From Persicaria tinctoria (Eukaryota; Streptophyta; Magnoliopsida; Caryophyllales; Polygonaceae): a stretch of 64,000 bases of DNA. Positions 47,638 through 59,202 of the stretch are shown in pieces. Positions within the stretch are counted from its first letter, which is position 1; every line of letters starts with the position of its first letter. The notes below the pieces were generated by a model, which was not told the DNA's origin, did no database searches, and saw only the letters and a program-made list of their open reading frames with translations. Position numbers and translations under genes: made by a program. The stretch is taken from the NCBI GenBank assembly GCA_037127255.1, contig JBANSL010000020.1, positions 53,667,098 to 53,731,097 of the forward strand. The letters run 5' to 3'.

Positions 47638-48814
47638 TATTTCTAGAGTGTGGACACTTTTTGTATCGAATACTACCTTCTTTGCAAAGTGTCGAAGATT
47701 TTATACGTGTATAATTTAAGCGGGGCGGAGTCAGAATTTTTTTAACGGAACATATAGTCATGATATTATTATAAGATAAAATGACTTTGATTTATGATAA
47801 AATTATGTTATTTTTTATCAATTAAAAAAACGAAATAGTAAAAAAAAAAAAAAAATATAAAACGCAATAAATAAAATAATTTAAAATTGTGTAACTTTTT
47901 ATCATGTATTGTTAAAATGTAATAGTGTATAATTAGATATAAAATAATTTAAAATTGCGTAACTTCTTATCAATTTATCAAAATAAGTACATAGTAATAT
48001 AATACATGGTTTCGAAGCTCTCGAAATGAATTATGATATGTGAATGTCAATTTAAGTAAAATATAAAAGTATTATAATCTATTGAAATAAAATTAAAGTG
48101 ATTAATACACCTATAATTTTCAAACATTCATAACTTTTTAATCGGATGTTGGATTATAGCGTATTATATATCAAAATGAAGCTATCAATGAGAAGAATTA
48201 TCTAGGTGATTTGTCAAATGAGGGAGAGGGCACGTGCTCTCCCATGACATGCCCCATTGGCTCCGCCTCTGATTTTATGTATATGTACGTCTATCATAAC
48301 TTTCAAAATTGAAATAAAACCACATTAAAAAAAATTACACTTCAACAATATATATATTAAAATAAAAATATTCATGTATCTACACAAAATACTTCAATAA
48401 GAAGTTTAAAATGTCAAATCAAGTTAAATATAGTAAACAACATGTGTAAAATGTCGAATCAAGTTACATGTAATAAACAAATTTAGTGAATCGGGTGTGA
48501 AGATTAGATGGTGGATTTGATACAAATGAGATCAGCTGTCCTAAAGGGGACAATCCCCTGTATTTGGCTCCCCTCCCCTCCCCCCAATTTTGTGAGAAGG
48601 GATAGGGAGACAGGGAGGGTTTGCGGATATTGGATCCGTACCGGATTTGATATACCTCCATCCATATCCGATTCGATCAATCAATTGTTAATTCATTATC
48701 CACTTATAATTTATTTATCAATTTATTTGAGTTTTTATCCATATTTTCATGATGGATTAATGAATTGACCAGAGATATTGATGTGTTGATTTCTATCTCT
48801 ACTTACATCTTAAT
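47638..48814. other. AT-rich intergenic with a possible element
   Basis: GGGGCGGAGTCAGAATTTTT (about 47722) and GCCCCATTGGCTCCGCCTCTGATTTT (about 48250-48275) form an approximate inverted repeat around some 550 bp. This is a terminal pattern seen in plant MITE-like elements, but no target duplication was established. The GC-rich patch at 48530-48640 holds no recognised gene. Confidence 0.35.
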
Positions 48815-49054
48815 CTAACTATGGATCAGAATCATCGGCGACATTGCACTCAGATGGACGATGTCTAATGCTTGTGGTCGTTTTCTTTTCCTAGCCTTAT
48901 CCCTTTCAATGATATTTATGTTACCCTCCTCTTTATCTTTTTTTGTTTGTCTTTTGCTCCTTATCTCTTCGTCTTTCGGTTTTGCAGCCTTTGACTTTGG
49001 GTCTTTAAGAAGCACCCTCTCAACTAGTTTGATATAAGAGCACGTACATCCCAA
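48815..49054 (-). other. Possible gene fragment, lysine-rich 79-codon frame
   Basis: The minus frame begins MGCTCSYIKLVERVLLKDP and continues strongly charged, with KRQTKKDKEEG and KARKRKRPQALD. The amino-acid mix is more gene-like than the surroundings. No family was recognised and no splice partner found, so chance is possible. Confidence 0.22.
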
Positions 49055-49379
49055 CCCCTCAACCTCACCTCATTGCACGATTCACTTGAACGGTATTGTC
49101 GTTGTTCTTATATGAGTTTTTAAACTTTAAAAACCACTCTCTTAAATTAAAAGAAACAAAATCTTGAAGATTTTCAAAATGAAAAATAATTAAAAATAAT
49201 AAAATATTTTATATGAAATTCTTAACTTGTACATTTAAAGAATATATTTATATTAATATTAAATAAAAATTAAAAAGTGAAAGGAGTGACATGAAAAATG
49301 AGATGCTAAAAAAATAAAAAATAAATCATTTGTGCCTTATACATCCTTGTGTAATAAAGTTGTCTATAGAAATTTTATT

Positions 49380-49469
49380 GTATGTTTTGATGGTTCACCA
49401 TCTGCCGACTTTATCGGCCTCTCAAGGTGTCAGATATGTCTAACCAATTCTTACCTTATAAAAAAAAAA
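49380..49469 (+). mobile_element. Retroelement 3' tail fragment
   Basis: GGTTCACCATCTGCCGACTT, GGCCTCTCAAGG and CAATTCTTACCTTATA then A10 (49460-49469). It matches the end of the other poly(A) elements in this window (29401-30318, 37640-37826, 62138-63738). Confidence 0.6.
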
Positions 49470-50056
49470 GAGTTGTCTATGGAAATATTATACTCCGTAA
49501 TAAATAATAATGATATTTGTACCTTAATGTTTTTTTTTTGTTGAGGATATTTGTACCTTAATTGCGTCATTAGAAAAATCATTACTCTTAGACTATATCC
49601 AACAATATCCCCGAACTTTCTCCAAAATGGGAAAATAAAATACATATTTTTCAAATTATTTTTATTTCAACTCTAACTGCTTATCCATTTCGAAGATTTG
49701 GAGAATTCTGCCGATTTAGAAAAGTCTCTCTATTTTTTTTTGCTGCTTCCCCATCTAGAAGAATGAGATGAAGAATCTGTTGAACCATAAAATGCCTTAA
49801 AATTCTTCAAAATCTCTAAAATAGATAATATATTAGAGATGCTCTAATTCGTTTGTTTAATTGGAATCACCTTGTCTTTAACTAAATTGAAGATAGTATG
49901 ATTGTGTTGAATTTTGAAGTGTTAGAAGAAAGATTGTAGGTGGATGATCGACCTTCATTGAATTTGTAAGATAGGTGCGGCATAAACTTCAACTATATCA
50001 TTAACTCATCAAGTGAATAGTCGATGCATGGCGTAGGTCACTACGATATATTGAGG
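49470..50056. other. AT-rich intergenic, no gene seen
   Basis: Only short AT-rich frames. It separates the tail fragment from LINE-C. Confidence 0.45.
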
Positions 50057-50194
50057 TTTTTTTTTTTTTTTGAATACAGGAAAGGGATTAAGATATCGCT
50101 AACTTAACGAAGAAAGCGCCATTTTAGAGCGTCCTTCCGGACGAGATCCATCATAATCGGATCAGCTAGCAGAGCATCGTCGGTATGGATGCTG

Positions 50195-51952
50195 TAGGGC
50201 TGGGCAAAATATAGACCAAACCGGGACCAGACCGGAATTTACGGTCTTTGGATCGGACCGGAACATTACGGTCTGGTCCGCGGTCCAACATATTGGCAAA
50301 TCCGGGTTCCGGTCCAAACCCGGGACCAGACCGGAATTTCCGGTCCGGACCGGAATTGGACCGGAACCTGTTTTATTTTATTTTTTTAAAAAAAAAAACA
50401 AAGACGTAAAAGTTGAAGAAATAAACCCTATTTCTTCAAAACAGCTCTGCCGCGCTTTCTTTTTCTTCTCACCTGCTCCAGCCTCCAGTTCAGAAGTATC
50501 TCCATCCTCCAGGCGGTTCTTGACTTCTCGGCTCTCAGACCTCGGCTCTCGGCGGCTCGGCTCTCGGACCTCAGACCTCGGCGCTCGGCGACAGGCCTCT
50601 ATAGTCCTCACTCTCCTGACAGTAAGTCTTCCCGACCCCGTTATTTCAATTGTAGATCTAGGATTTTTTGTATATTTTGACCTATTAATGTTGATTTTAG
50701 TATAGATTTTGAGAAATTATACATATTCTAGCCTAACATTGAAGAATATTCCCCCAATTTTAAATCCAGGGTTAAGAAATTTCAATTTGTATTTTGTAAT
50801 ATTTAGATCTAGATGCGATTTTAAAGGTGGGGTTTAGAGAAATGAGATTAAAGCACTTGTTTTGAATGTATGAGATTAAAGCACTTGTTTTGATTTTTGA
50901 ATCAATCAATTATTCAATTTGGGTAATAATCATGTAACTATGAATGAGATTAAAGAACTTGTTTTTTGTTTTTTTTTGTTTTTAACAGAATTATGAGTAA
51001 TTCGATATCCATGGAAATTTCTTCAAAACATTCATGCAACGTAAGTGAGAGGGATTATTTTTGTTTTGAATGTATTAAATTTGTAGCATAGAATGATTTT
51101 ATGGTAATCTCTTATTTGTTTAAATAGATACGTATGGACCAAACGGAGTCTACGGAGTTATCTGATGATACCGGGGCGCCTTCCGAGGTGCAACCAAAAC
51201 TTTAAATACTTTAAATACTTTACATTTGTGCTCATTTGTTATCATAATTTATTTAATGTTTGTTTGCTTTACCTTCTAGGTGTTCTCACACAAGAACTCA
51301 AGGCAAGCTGGCAAGATAATGGATGAGTAGTTGATTACAACTTTCAGCATTTGCTTTTAAGTCTAAACTTTTATTTTATGAATGTGTTTGTTTTAAGTGT
51401 AAACTTTGCATTTTGAGTTTTGATTACAACTTTCAGTAGTTGTGGATTTGATCATGCATGACTTCAATCATGAATGAATTTATTTTCAATTTATAGAGCT
51501 TTACAGATTACATAAATATGAACAGGTTGGGGCTGTTGTAGCTCTAAACAGCTGCTATAAAATTGAACGAAAGTTCAAGGGCTGCTGTAAAGTGTAAACA
51601 GGTTCAAGGGCTGCTGAAACAGGTTCAAAGGCTGCTGTAAACAGGTTGAACTGTTGAAGGGGCTGCTGTAAATAGGTTAAGGGGACTGTTGTAAACAGCT
51701 AATGTAAATTGTAAAATACAACAGCCTTTGGCCCTCTGCTGTCATATTTATCGGTCCTAACGGCTACTGTAAAAACAGCTACTGTAAAAAGTTGTCGTAC
51801 AAACGGTCTTTACGGTCCGCGGACGGGAAAGACCGGGACCATATTTATTGGTCCCGGTCCGATCCGCGGTCCAAGTTTCAAAAGATTACGGTCCATCGGA
51901 TCGGACCGGGACCGAAATGTCCGGTCCGGTCCAGACCGGTTGATCAGCCCTA
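50195..51952. mobile_element. Non-autonomous hAT element in LINE-C
   Basis: It begins TAGGGCTGGGCAAA and ends TGATCAGCCCTA, giving an 8-bp perfect inverted tip TAGGGCTG. The 8-bp target duplication GGATGCTG is perfect (50187-50194, 51953-51960). Both ends are crowded with CCGGTCC, CGGACCGG and ACGGTC subterminal repeats. The interior has CTCGGCTCTCGG-type repeats (50515-50600) and a short spliced frame at 50993-51330. No catalytic transposase domain remains. Confidence 0.95.
50993..51330 (+). CDS. Possible spliced remnant of a hAT transposase N-terminus
   Basis: Three segments, 50993-51040, 51128-51187 and 51280-51330, are bounded by good GT-AG sites and keep phase, giving 52 residues (starts MSNSISMEISSKHSCN, ends RQAGKIMDE). 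The composition resembles the variable N-terminus that precedes the BED zinc finger in plant hAT transposases, but no conserved domain is present, so the assignment is inference from position inside a hAT element. It could also be a chance gene model. Confidence 0.35.
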
Positions 51953-54900
51953 GGATGCTGTGAGCCAGGTACGCGACCCTATCGGCAATAGCATTGGATT
52001 CCCTGTAAATATGACGAATAGAAAATGAATCAAAATCAGTAACAATGGTGCGAATATCAGACAGAAGTAATTCGATGCACCAAGGGGTTGTCCAAATATT
52101 CAGTAAGGAATTGACAATTTGGAGATTATCTCCTTCAACCAGGAGATAACGAATCCCCAGGTCCCGGGCCCGTATTACCCCGTTTCGAAGAGGCAAAGCT
52201 TCAGCAAAAAGAACATACATATTATTACACAATCCAGCCCCCGTTGAAGCCACGAGACCCTCCGAATTCCTAATGACGAAGCCGTACGAGGCCTCACCAG
52301 GGTTTCTATACGACCCATCAAAGTTTAGCTTACTAAACGGAGCTGTAGGACCAGCCCATCCTGGCGGCACTCCCTTCTCCAATCTTGCAGATGGTGATTT
52401 TCGGTTAGAGCTAGTCACACTAACTTGTTTTTTGTGGAAATCTTGCGATTCAGGATCGTACCGTGCCGCATCCAACCAGCTGTGCTTGGTAGTGGTGATA
52501 TGTATGCGAACTTGGTTAAAAGTGATGTTCTGCATATGACCAAAAGCTATCTGGTTCCTAAAGAACCAGATGGCCCACCAGGAGTAAAAGATATCTAAAA
52601 TAGTCGTATTCGAATAACTCATATGGATAGTATTAAGCACAACATTTGGTTTCAGATCATCAAAAGTATGAGTTTGTAACCTAGTATTATAGTTAGGAAT
52701 AAAAGACAAGACCTTTTTAGTGAACGGGCACACCATCAATAGGTGTTGTAGCGTCTCACAAAAGGAGTCACAAAAGACACAACCCATAGGCACACTAATA
52801 TGGGACATCTGTAGGCGTTTTTTTGTCGGTAGACTGTTTGTCGCAATTTTCCATAGGAAGTGCTGAAGTTTTGGCGGGATGTTAAGGCGCCAGATCCAAT
52901 TGCAATCGAACTGTGTATTCGGTTTGTTGTTAGCGACAATTGTGGTAGCCGATTTGGTAGAAAACCAACCCGCTGAATTAGGCTCCCAGTATAGACGGTC
53001 TGTCAAGGCAGACACTGGCAGCGGAATATCTGCAATTTGAGAAATCATGTTTGGATTTATAATCCCATTGAGATCTGTAGCAAGCTTGTTTACATCCCAA
53101 TTGTTATTGAGGATGAAACGCTCGACCTTCCAGCTAAGTATAGGCTCTGTAAGAGGAGTTGTTGCCCGCGACGCTAGTGGTGTTTCCAGCACCCAGTTGT
53201 CTTGCCAGAAATCAACGTCAGAACCATTACCAATAGACCAACGTAATCCCTTTTCAAAAGTCTGTCGCAGCGAACACAACTTGCCCCAATTGCCAGGAAG
53301 TACTCCCTTTTTTGGTGTAGCTTCTTACAGAAACTCCTTTAAGATATTTCGCAGACACAACCTTAACCCTGATGTTGTCTGGTTCCGCTATGATTTTCCA
53401 TAGGAGCTTCAGTTGTAGTGCTACATTCACCGTTTCCACTTTATACAAGCCTAGACCCCCGTTGATCGTGTCGTTACAGATTCTATCCCAACTGATCAAA
53501 GGAGTGTACTGATCATGTTTATTCCAAAAAAAAATATGGTATACCTTATCTAGCTCCGCTAGAATGGAAGCTGGAAGCATAAATCTCTGCATCAGGAATA
53601 CCGGTTTGACACTTAGATTAGATTTGATTAATACTTTTCTTCCTTCAGCTAATATGGAAGAAGCCTTCCACTTCGTAAGCTATTTTTTTGTTTGTAAAAC
53701 CACATCGGAGAAGGTATCTTTATTTACCCTTCCATTAATAATCGGCGTGCCCAAGTATTTTTCCAAGGAATTTGAAATGCCCACACCAAGATGTGCAACG
53801 ATAACCGATTTTGTGGTATTTGTAGTATTACCGGAGACTTGAAATGAAGACTTGTGATAGTTAATTTTTTATCCAGAAAGGCGACAGTAGTTATAGAGTA
53901 TTTTTGTAATAGTCGTACAAGATGAAGCTGGAGCCTTAGCAAAGAGCATCATGTCGTCAACAAAAGCTAATAATGGTATACAAGGTCCTGTTCTAGTAAT
54001 GGGAAAACCAATGTTATTGTTTTCCGAAGCCTCTTGTTGAAGAGATTGTGCTAAGAATTCAGATTCTATAATAAATAGCAAAGGTGACAGAGGGTCCCCC
54101 TGACGAAGTCCCCTTTGTGGGAAAAACTGCTTTGTCGGAGTGTCGTTTATTAAGATTTAGTATGAAACAGTCGAGACGCATTCCATACTCCATGAAATGA
54201 CGAGATTGTTAAAACCCAGTTTTGTAAGAACGACTTTTAAATACGACCATTCAATTTGGTCGTATGCCTTTTCCATATCAAGTTTGAGTGCTAGCCAACC
54301 CACCTGTCCACGTTTAGCCTTGAAGGAGTGGAAAATCTCATGTGCAATAAGTATATTATCATGGATAGATATGCCTTTAGCAAACGCCCCTTGCAGAGGG
54401 TGAATGAATTGACCGAGAATATATAGGAGCTAGCCTTGCCGTGAGTATCTTCGCTATGATTTTGTAGATCGTGGAGCACAAACTAATCAGCCGGTAGTGA
54501 TTAATGCATGTCGGATCATCCACTTTCGGAATCAAGCTTATGAAAGTATGGTTTATCTGTTTTAACAACTTTCCAGATTTAAAGAAGCTCTTGACAACTT
54601 TTGTGATAGAAGGGCCGACTATATTCCAATATGTTTGGTAGAAGCCCGCCGGCATACCGTCAGGTCCAGAGGCCTTTTCATACTGAATTGAGAAAGCCGC
54701 CACTTTGATCTCGTTGTTTGTTACAAGTGCTGAAAGCTTTAAATTGTCTGTATCAGAAACAACTCTCTTTAAGACGTTTAGGTGGCCCAAGATATCTAGC
54801 GAAGGATCTAGGTGAGAAGAGAAGCGTTTCTTATATTCACTTTCGAAATCAGTTCGTATGAGATTAGGATTTGTTGTATGGATCCCATTGGGTAGAACTA

Positions 54901-57207
54901 TAGATTTTATAATTTTATAGTTTCGCTTAATAGAAGCAACACGATGGAAATACCTAGAATTTGTATCTGTAAGTTTGGCATGCTTTGCTTTAGTCCGTTG
55001 TCGCTAGTATATTCTCTGGAAATCGAGCAATCGTTCTCGTTTATTTAATAAGCGCTTCTATAGCGAACAGTTCCTGGCCGAGAAGGAGTGCAATAGGGCT
55101 GATTGAATTTCTATAAGTTGTTGTTCCAGTTTATATAGCTGAGAATGAACATTACCAAAAGTTAACTTATGCCACTTTTTTTGCTAATGTTTTTAACATT
55201 TTTGTCTTGTTGACCAATTTGAACATTAAGTTACCTGGAAGGTCAAGTTGCCAAGCCTGGCGAACCACAGATTCGAAATTAGGCCGTTTAGCCCAGGACA
55301 TTTCAAATCGGAAAGGCCGATTTTGGTTGGACGTTTGATGTCGAAAGTCCACTGTAATAGGGCAATGGTCAGATGTAGTAAACGCATGGTGTTGAGTTTG
55401 TAGCTTACTAAAATTTGTCAGAACATTAGTCTGAGCTCAGCGATCAAGACAAGCATATGAGTTATCCTCATCTGTCGGGCTCCGCCGCCAGGTGAACTCA
55501 CCACCCACAAACGGTACATCACAAAGTTCGAGAATTTCTTTAATTATGAATAGTCGCCGAAATCGAGCATTAGATGGACTCGCACCCCCACTTTTTTCAT
55601 TTGGAGATTGAATATCATTCAAATCCCCAATGATGCAGATCGGGTATATAGTTGTCTGTGCATAGTCTATAAAGTGTTCCCAGAAGATCTCTATGTCCCT
55701 GTTATCAGGCGGAGTGTAAACAACGAACATTTTCGTAGTGAAATCATTTATTCTATCATGGTAATGGAAATGGATAAAACGTTGATGTACAGAGATCAAT
55801 TCTATATCCCCTTGTGTTGCAGGCAAGTTTTTCCAAGTAAGGAAAATTCCACCAGCAAAGCCAATAGACGGAGCAAACGCTATATTTGCAAAGCCGTTAT
55901 GCTTCCAGATGCTATCATCCAGTACTTTATCGGATTTGGTTTCAAGAAGTGCCAGAACATTAATCATGTTATTAGCACAAAAGGACTCGATTGAAGTCCA
56001 TAGATTACGCTTACGCATACCTCTAACGTTCCATGTGCATATATATTCATAAATGCTTAAGTTTATGGTGATTGTATGTATAGGATTCAATAAAGATTGC
56101 ACATTAACGCATTTTTTTGCTAATAACCTTTTGCAAGTTCGTTGGTGTTGTGTGCACAGTCGGCTAGGTACCATAGAATACCAAAGTGAGCAATTGACTC
56201 GGCAATGTTGGTTAATGTCAAAGGTTATCTGAAAAGTACATCGTGTTTGGGAGGTAATCCCTTGTATAAAAGGTAGCAGATCATGCTTAAAGACACAATG
56301 TATACAGACCGGCTGGCCTATAAACAAGCGAAACAACAATAAGACTAGAGGACAAGCAGTCCAAAAAAGGAAAAAAAGTAACAATTGTAGCTGACAGTAA
56401 ACAAAAGCGCCAACAATAATAGACCTCAAGCAGAAGCTCCACCAAGCCAGACACGGGAGAGGCAAAGACATGAGGGCACGCCAAACACATAGTAGAATGC
56501 ACATCACCCATTGCAGGCGCGGAACCACCCACACTAAGAGCACCAAGGCACATCCAGCCAACCTGTAAAAGAGCCCAGCAAACCTGCACCAGAAAGACCC
56601 AAAACCAAACACTCGGAAAGAAACAATAGTCAGGCAAGCAACCACGACAAGCAAATCAACCCAAGTCAAAAGCATCGAAGAAAGAAACACCAACGATCTG
56701 AAGAACACATGAAGAAAGCTCCAACAAGAAAACAAGACCCAAAGCAAGCAAATCAACATAAAAACCAAAGTAATCGAAGCCAAAAAATAAATACCAACAA
56801 AAAGGATCAGGATGGAGTAGCATAAAGCGTTAGAAAACCTGAACTGAGATATTTGTGTCTTGCTACAAATGATATGCCTTGTGAGCCATCGAAAATGTGT
56901 GATTACTGTATTAGTAATAAACCACTATGTGAAGAGTATTAGTTTTGTTATACAGCTGAACCAAACAGAACAGACAACATATATCAAAAGTAGAGGGTTT
57001 TTATATTGAGTATGAGATGGGGGCAAAGCAAGCCCGAGGGTATTGAAACCAAAAGGGGGAAAGCATAAGCAACAAAAGGCTACTCCCCTAACCCAAGGCT
57101 TGGTAAACACCAAGAAATCAACCCAAAACAGATGGGTAATTCGAGATAGCTCTCGCAGGCTTAAAACATTGAAATATATACAATGGTACTTCATAAAGAA
57201 ACTTAAA

Positions 57208-58683
57208 TTAGAACTTGTGCTTCTTCAGCTGGGAGGATGTCGAGTCCTCCAACGACTTTGCACCACGACACTTGCCATGCTCGGTTGACGTAGAAGGGGT
57301 GGTGATCTGAAGTGTGCCGTACTTGCGGATGACCGAGTCCGAAGAGTTGAGCGAGTTGACAGAAAGGTATGAATCCCCGGAGCTTGCCCAAATCACACCT
57401 CCCTCCGCAACAGCAGTAACATCACTGCCAACCTCTATAATAGGAGCCAAAACAGAAGTCGGAGATGCCGCATCAACCTCCATGGGAGCTGACACCACCC
57501 CGCCACGCCCGTCCACAGCAGAAGCAATCGACACATGGACAGCAGTGGAGCTGGCGACCCAACCCAGGTTTGCATCATCAGAAGCCGGTAAGTTCACCAC
57601 CAGAACGGGAGTGGGGGCAGGTATACCACCCTTAGCTACAGCCGAACTGGAGTCAGCCACAACCTCCGGCTCAACACGAGGGACATGGATAGCCACGAAG
57701 GACACCACCACACCCCCAATACCCACAATGTAAGGTTTGATGCTAGTTTTGGAGCTAGTCGGATTCAGCTTCACTTTAGGACCAACAGTAGTCCACTCAC
57801 TATCAGGCTCAGGGATATCAACGAAATGAGACGACCGGATGGTGACACGGTTAAGAGGCTTAGGCACCACAAGGTTGGGGCAAACCTCAAAGTCTTGGCC
57901 AAACTCACCACACAACCCACACCCTTGAGGAAAATCCTCATACCAAAGGCGGAGAGGGAGATGTTGGCCCAGATCAGTAGGCACAGCAACCTCCCCAGGG
58001 AGGTTATCAAGGTCAACATTGGCACAGAATCTGGTATAGTTAAGGCGGGCTTTTTGGTGAGAGACCTTATCAAGGCGAATGAAGGTACCAACTTTGTAGT
58101 GCTTAACAATCTCAATAAGGGATTCCTTACACATAAATTCCACAGGCAGACGCGGGATACGAACCCAGAGGTCCACATGGGTGATGGTGGTGGTATAAGG
58201 GTCAAAGGTCGGGAACCAACGCAACAGAACAACAATTTGGCCAAAGAACTGGTAAGGGTGACTATCCCAGACCTTCTTAAGATCAGCATGGTTAGAAAAA
58301 CGTACCTCGATCCAATCATGAGAACGATTGAACAACTGCAATGGCCCAGACAGATTGCGCCAAACACTCCTCATTTTGAGGAACAAAGCATCAACGTCAT
58401 CAATGCCCCCAAAAAGAGACGCCAGTAGGATGTTGTTGTGGGAGGCAACTGTTTTAGTGCGCAGCTGGAGCAGTTTTGCGAATAGATCCGAAGGCGGTGA
58501 CTCATCCTCAGGAGGTGCATCAGCATGAGGCCCAGAATGGGTCCCCTCATCCACCTTGGCCTTGCCCTTTTCAGCAGCAGAGAGCCTTGTCACCGAAGGA
58601 GGAACCGGAGGATCAGAAGGGGAATCCCCCATAGGGCATTCCTCAATAACAACATCCTTGAAAGACTTAGAATTGGAATTCAT
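57208..58683 (-). CDS. LINE-C ORF1: DUF4283 and zinc-knuckle RNA-binding protein
   Basis: 491 residues from the ATG at 58683-58681, chosen because MNSNSKSFKDVV begins the acidic, Pro-rich leader typical of these proteins, although the frame is open up to 59202. The DUF4283-type domain is about 70-235 (WRNLSGPLQLFNRSHDW, VDLWVRIPRLPVEF). It is followed by a knuckle at 255-268, CGLCGEFGQDFEVC, where the expected His at 263 is Gln. A low-complexity Ser/Val/Pro tail follows. ORF1 proteins coat LINE RNA. The frame is intact, but the knuckle has lost a metal ligand, so zinc binding is doubtful. Confidence 0.88.
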   Translation of the reverse strand: MNSNSKSFKDVVIEECPMGDSPSDPPVPPSVTRLSAAEKGKAKVDEGTHSGPHADAPPEDESPPSDLFAKLLQLRTKTVASHNNILLASLFGGIDDVDALFLKMRSVWRNLSGPLQLFNRSHDWIEVRFSNHADLKKVWDSHPYQFFGQIVVLLRWFPTFDPYTTTITHVDLWVRIPRLPVEFMCKESLIEIVKHYKVGTFIRLDKVSHQKARLNYTRFCANVDLDNLPGEVAVPTDLGQHLPLRLWYEDFPQGCGLCGEFGQDFEVCPNLVVPKPLNRVTIRSSHFVDIPEPDSEWTTVGPKVKLNPTSSKTSIKPYIVGIGGVVVSFVAIHVPRVEPEVVADSSSAVAKGGIPAPTPVLVVNLPASDDANLGWVASSTAVHVSIASAVDGRGGVVSAPMEVDAASPTSVLAPIIEVGSDVTAVAEGGVIWASSGDSYLSVNSLNSSDSVIRKYGTLQITTPSTSTEHGKCRGAKSLEDSTSSQLKKHKF

Positions 58684-59202
58684 GATGTAGCTTATTTTTA
58701 GAACCAAAGGACACTTAAAATTGCAAATTGGAATAATTATGTGAAAGGAAATTGTGAAGAAATGCAAAGTAGTGTAAAAAACATAAATGATTGTAATCAA
58801 ATATATAGGGGTGTTAACCATAAGTAGCCGATTAAGCAAGTGGTTGTTTGACCATGGGTTAGGATTCCAAACCTGGGTAGGAACGTGATTAAGAATGTAA
58901 TGGAGTGCCTGTGTAAACTTACACAAGAAGCTTTGAGATCGGAAGATCCACCCCGTCCACCGTTTAATCAAACGGCTGAAATGAAGTGCCACCACACCAA
59001 GTCTGGTCTGCAATCCCGGCTCTGCAGAAGCCCTGTTGGATCTTTCAACTCCAAGTATGGTCGAGTAGAAGCATGACACCGCATCGCCAAGGCAAGCTGC
59101 CCGCTTGAGAAAGGGGCTTTGTCCCCAACGAGCAATTAAAGCTTGAATCAGTGACCGAGTTGAGGAATTGACCTTGTTAGGGTTAATTTGGGGATAAACC
59201 AT

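Larger units (their letters stand above)
50104..56783 (-). pseudogene. LINE-C ORF2: endonuclease, reverse transcriptase, RNase H; broken
   Basis: The endonuclease begins near 56048 (YICTWNVRGMRKRNLW) and shows ALLETK, CIIGDLND and GGEFTWRR, ending at a premature stop at 55437. Reverse transcriptase pieces follow in several frames: ASGPDGMPAGFYQTYW with LISLCSTIYKIIAK (54790-54377), FVDDMMLF in the 54081-53869 piece, and the thumb region (53592-53254). From 53279 one frame gives zf-RVT (PPKLQHFLWKIATNSLPTKK) and RNase H (KLNFDGSYRNPGEASYG, LVEGDNLQIVNSLL, YRESNAIADRVAYLAHS). A hAT element interrupts the end of RNase H at 51960. The frame upstream of the endonuclease, 56783-56050, is open and hydrophobic but is probably spacer. 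Confidence 0.9.
50057..59202 (-). mobile_element. LINE-C: L1-type retrotransposon, split by a hAT element
   Basis: On the minus strand: 5' region (to 58684), ORF1 (58683-57208), a 1.1-kb spacer, endonuclease, reverse transcriptase, zf-RVT, RNase H, stop at 50104-50106, then a tail shown as T15 at 50057-50071. Length without the hAT insertion is about 7.4 kb, near full length. The 5' limit is an estimate; no target duplication could be matched. ORF1 is open, ORF2 is broken several times. Confidence 0.9.

Noticed and set aside
57685..58428. 247-codon plus-strand frame
   Set aside because: It is the antisense shadow of LINE-C ORF1.
58806..58900. Possible tRNA-derived SINE or tRNA gene
   Set aside because: Weak A-box and B-box-like words only; no cloverleaf or tail was found.
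58684..59202. Extra 173 codons at the start of LINE-C ORF1
   Set aside because: The residues upstream of 58683 lack ORF1-like composition; the leader of this LINE happens to be open.
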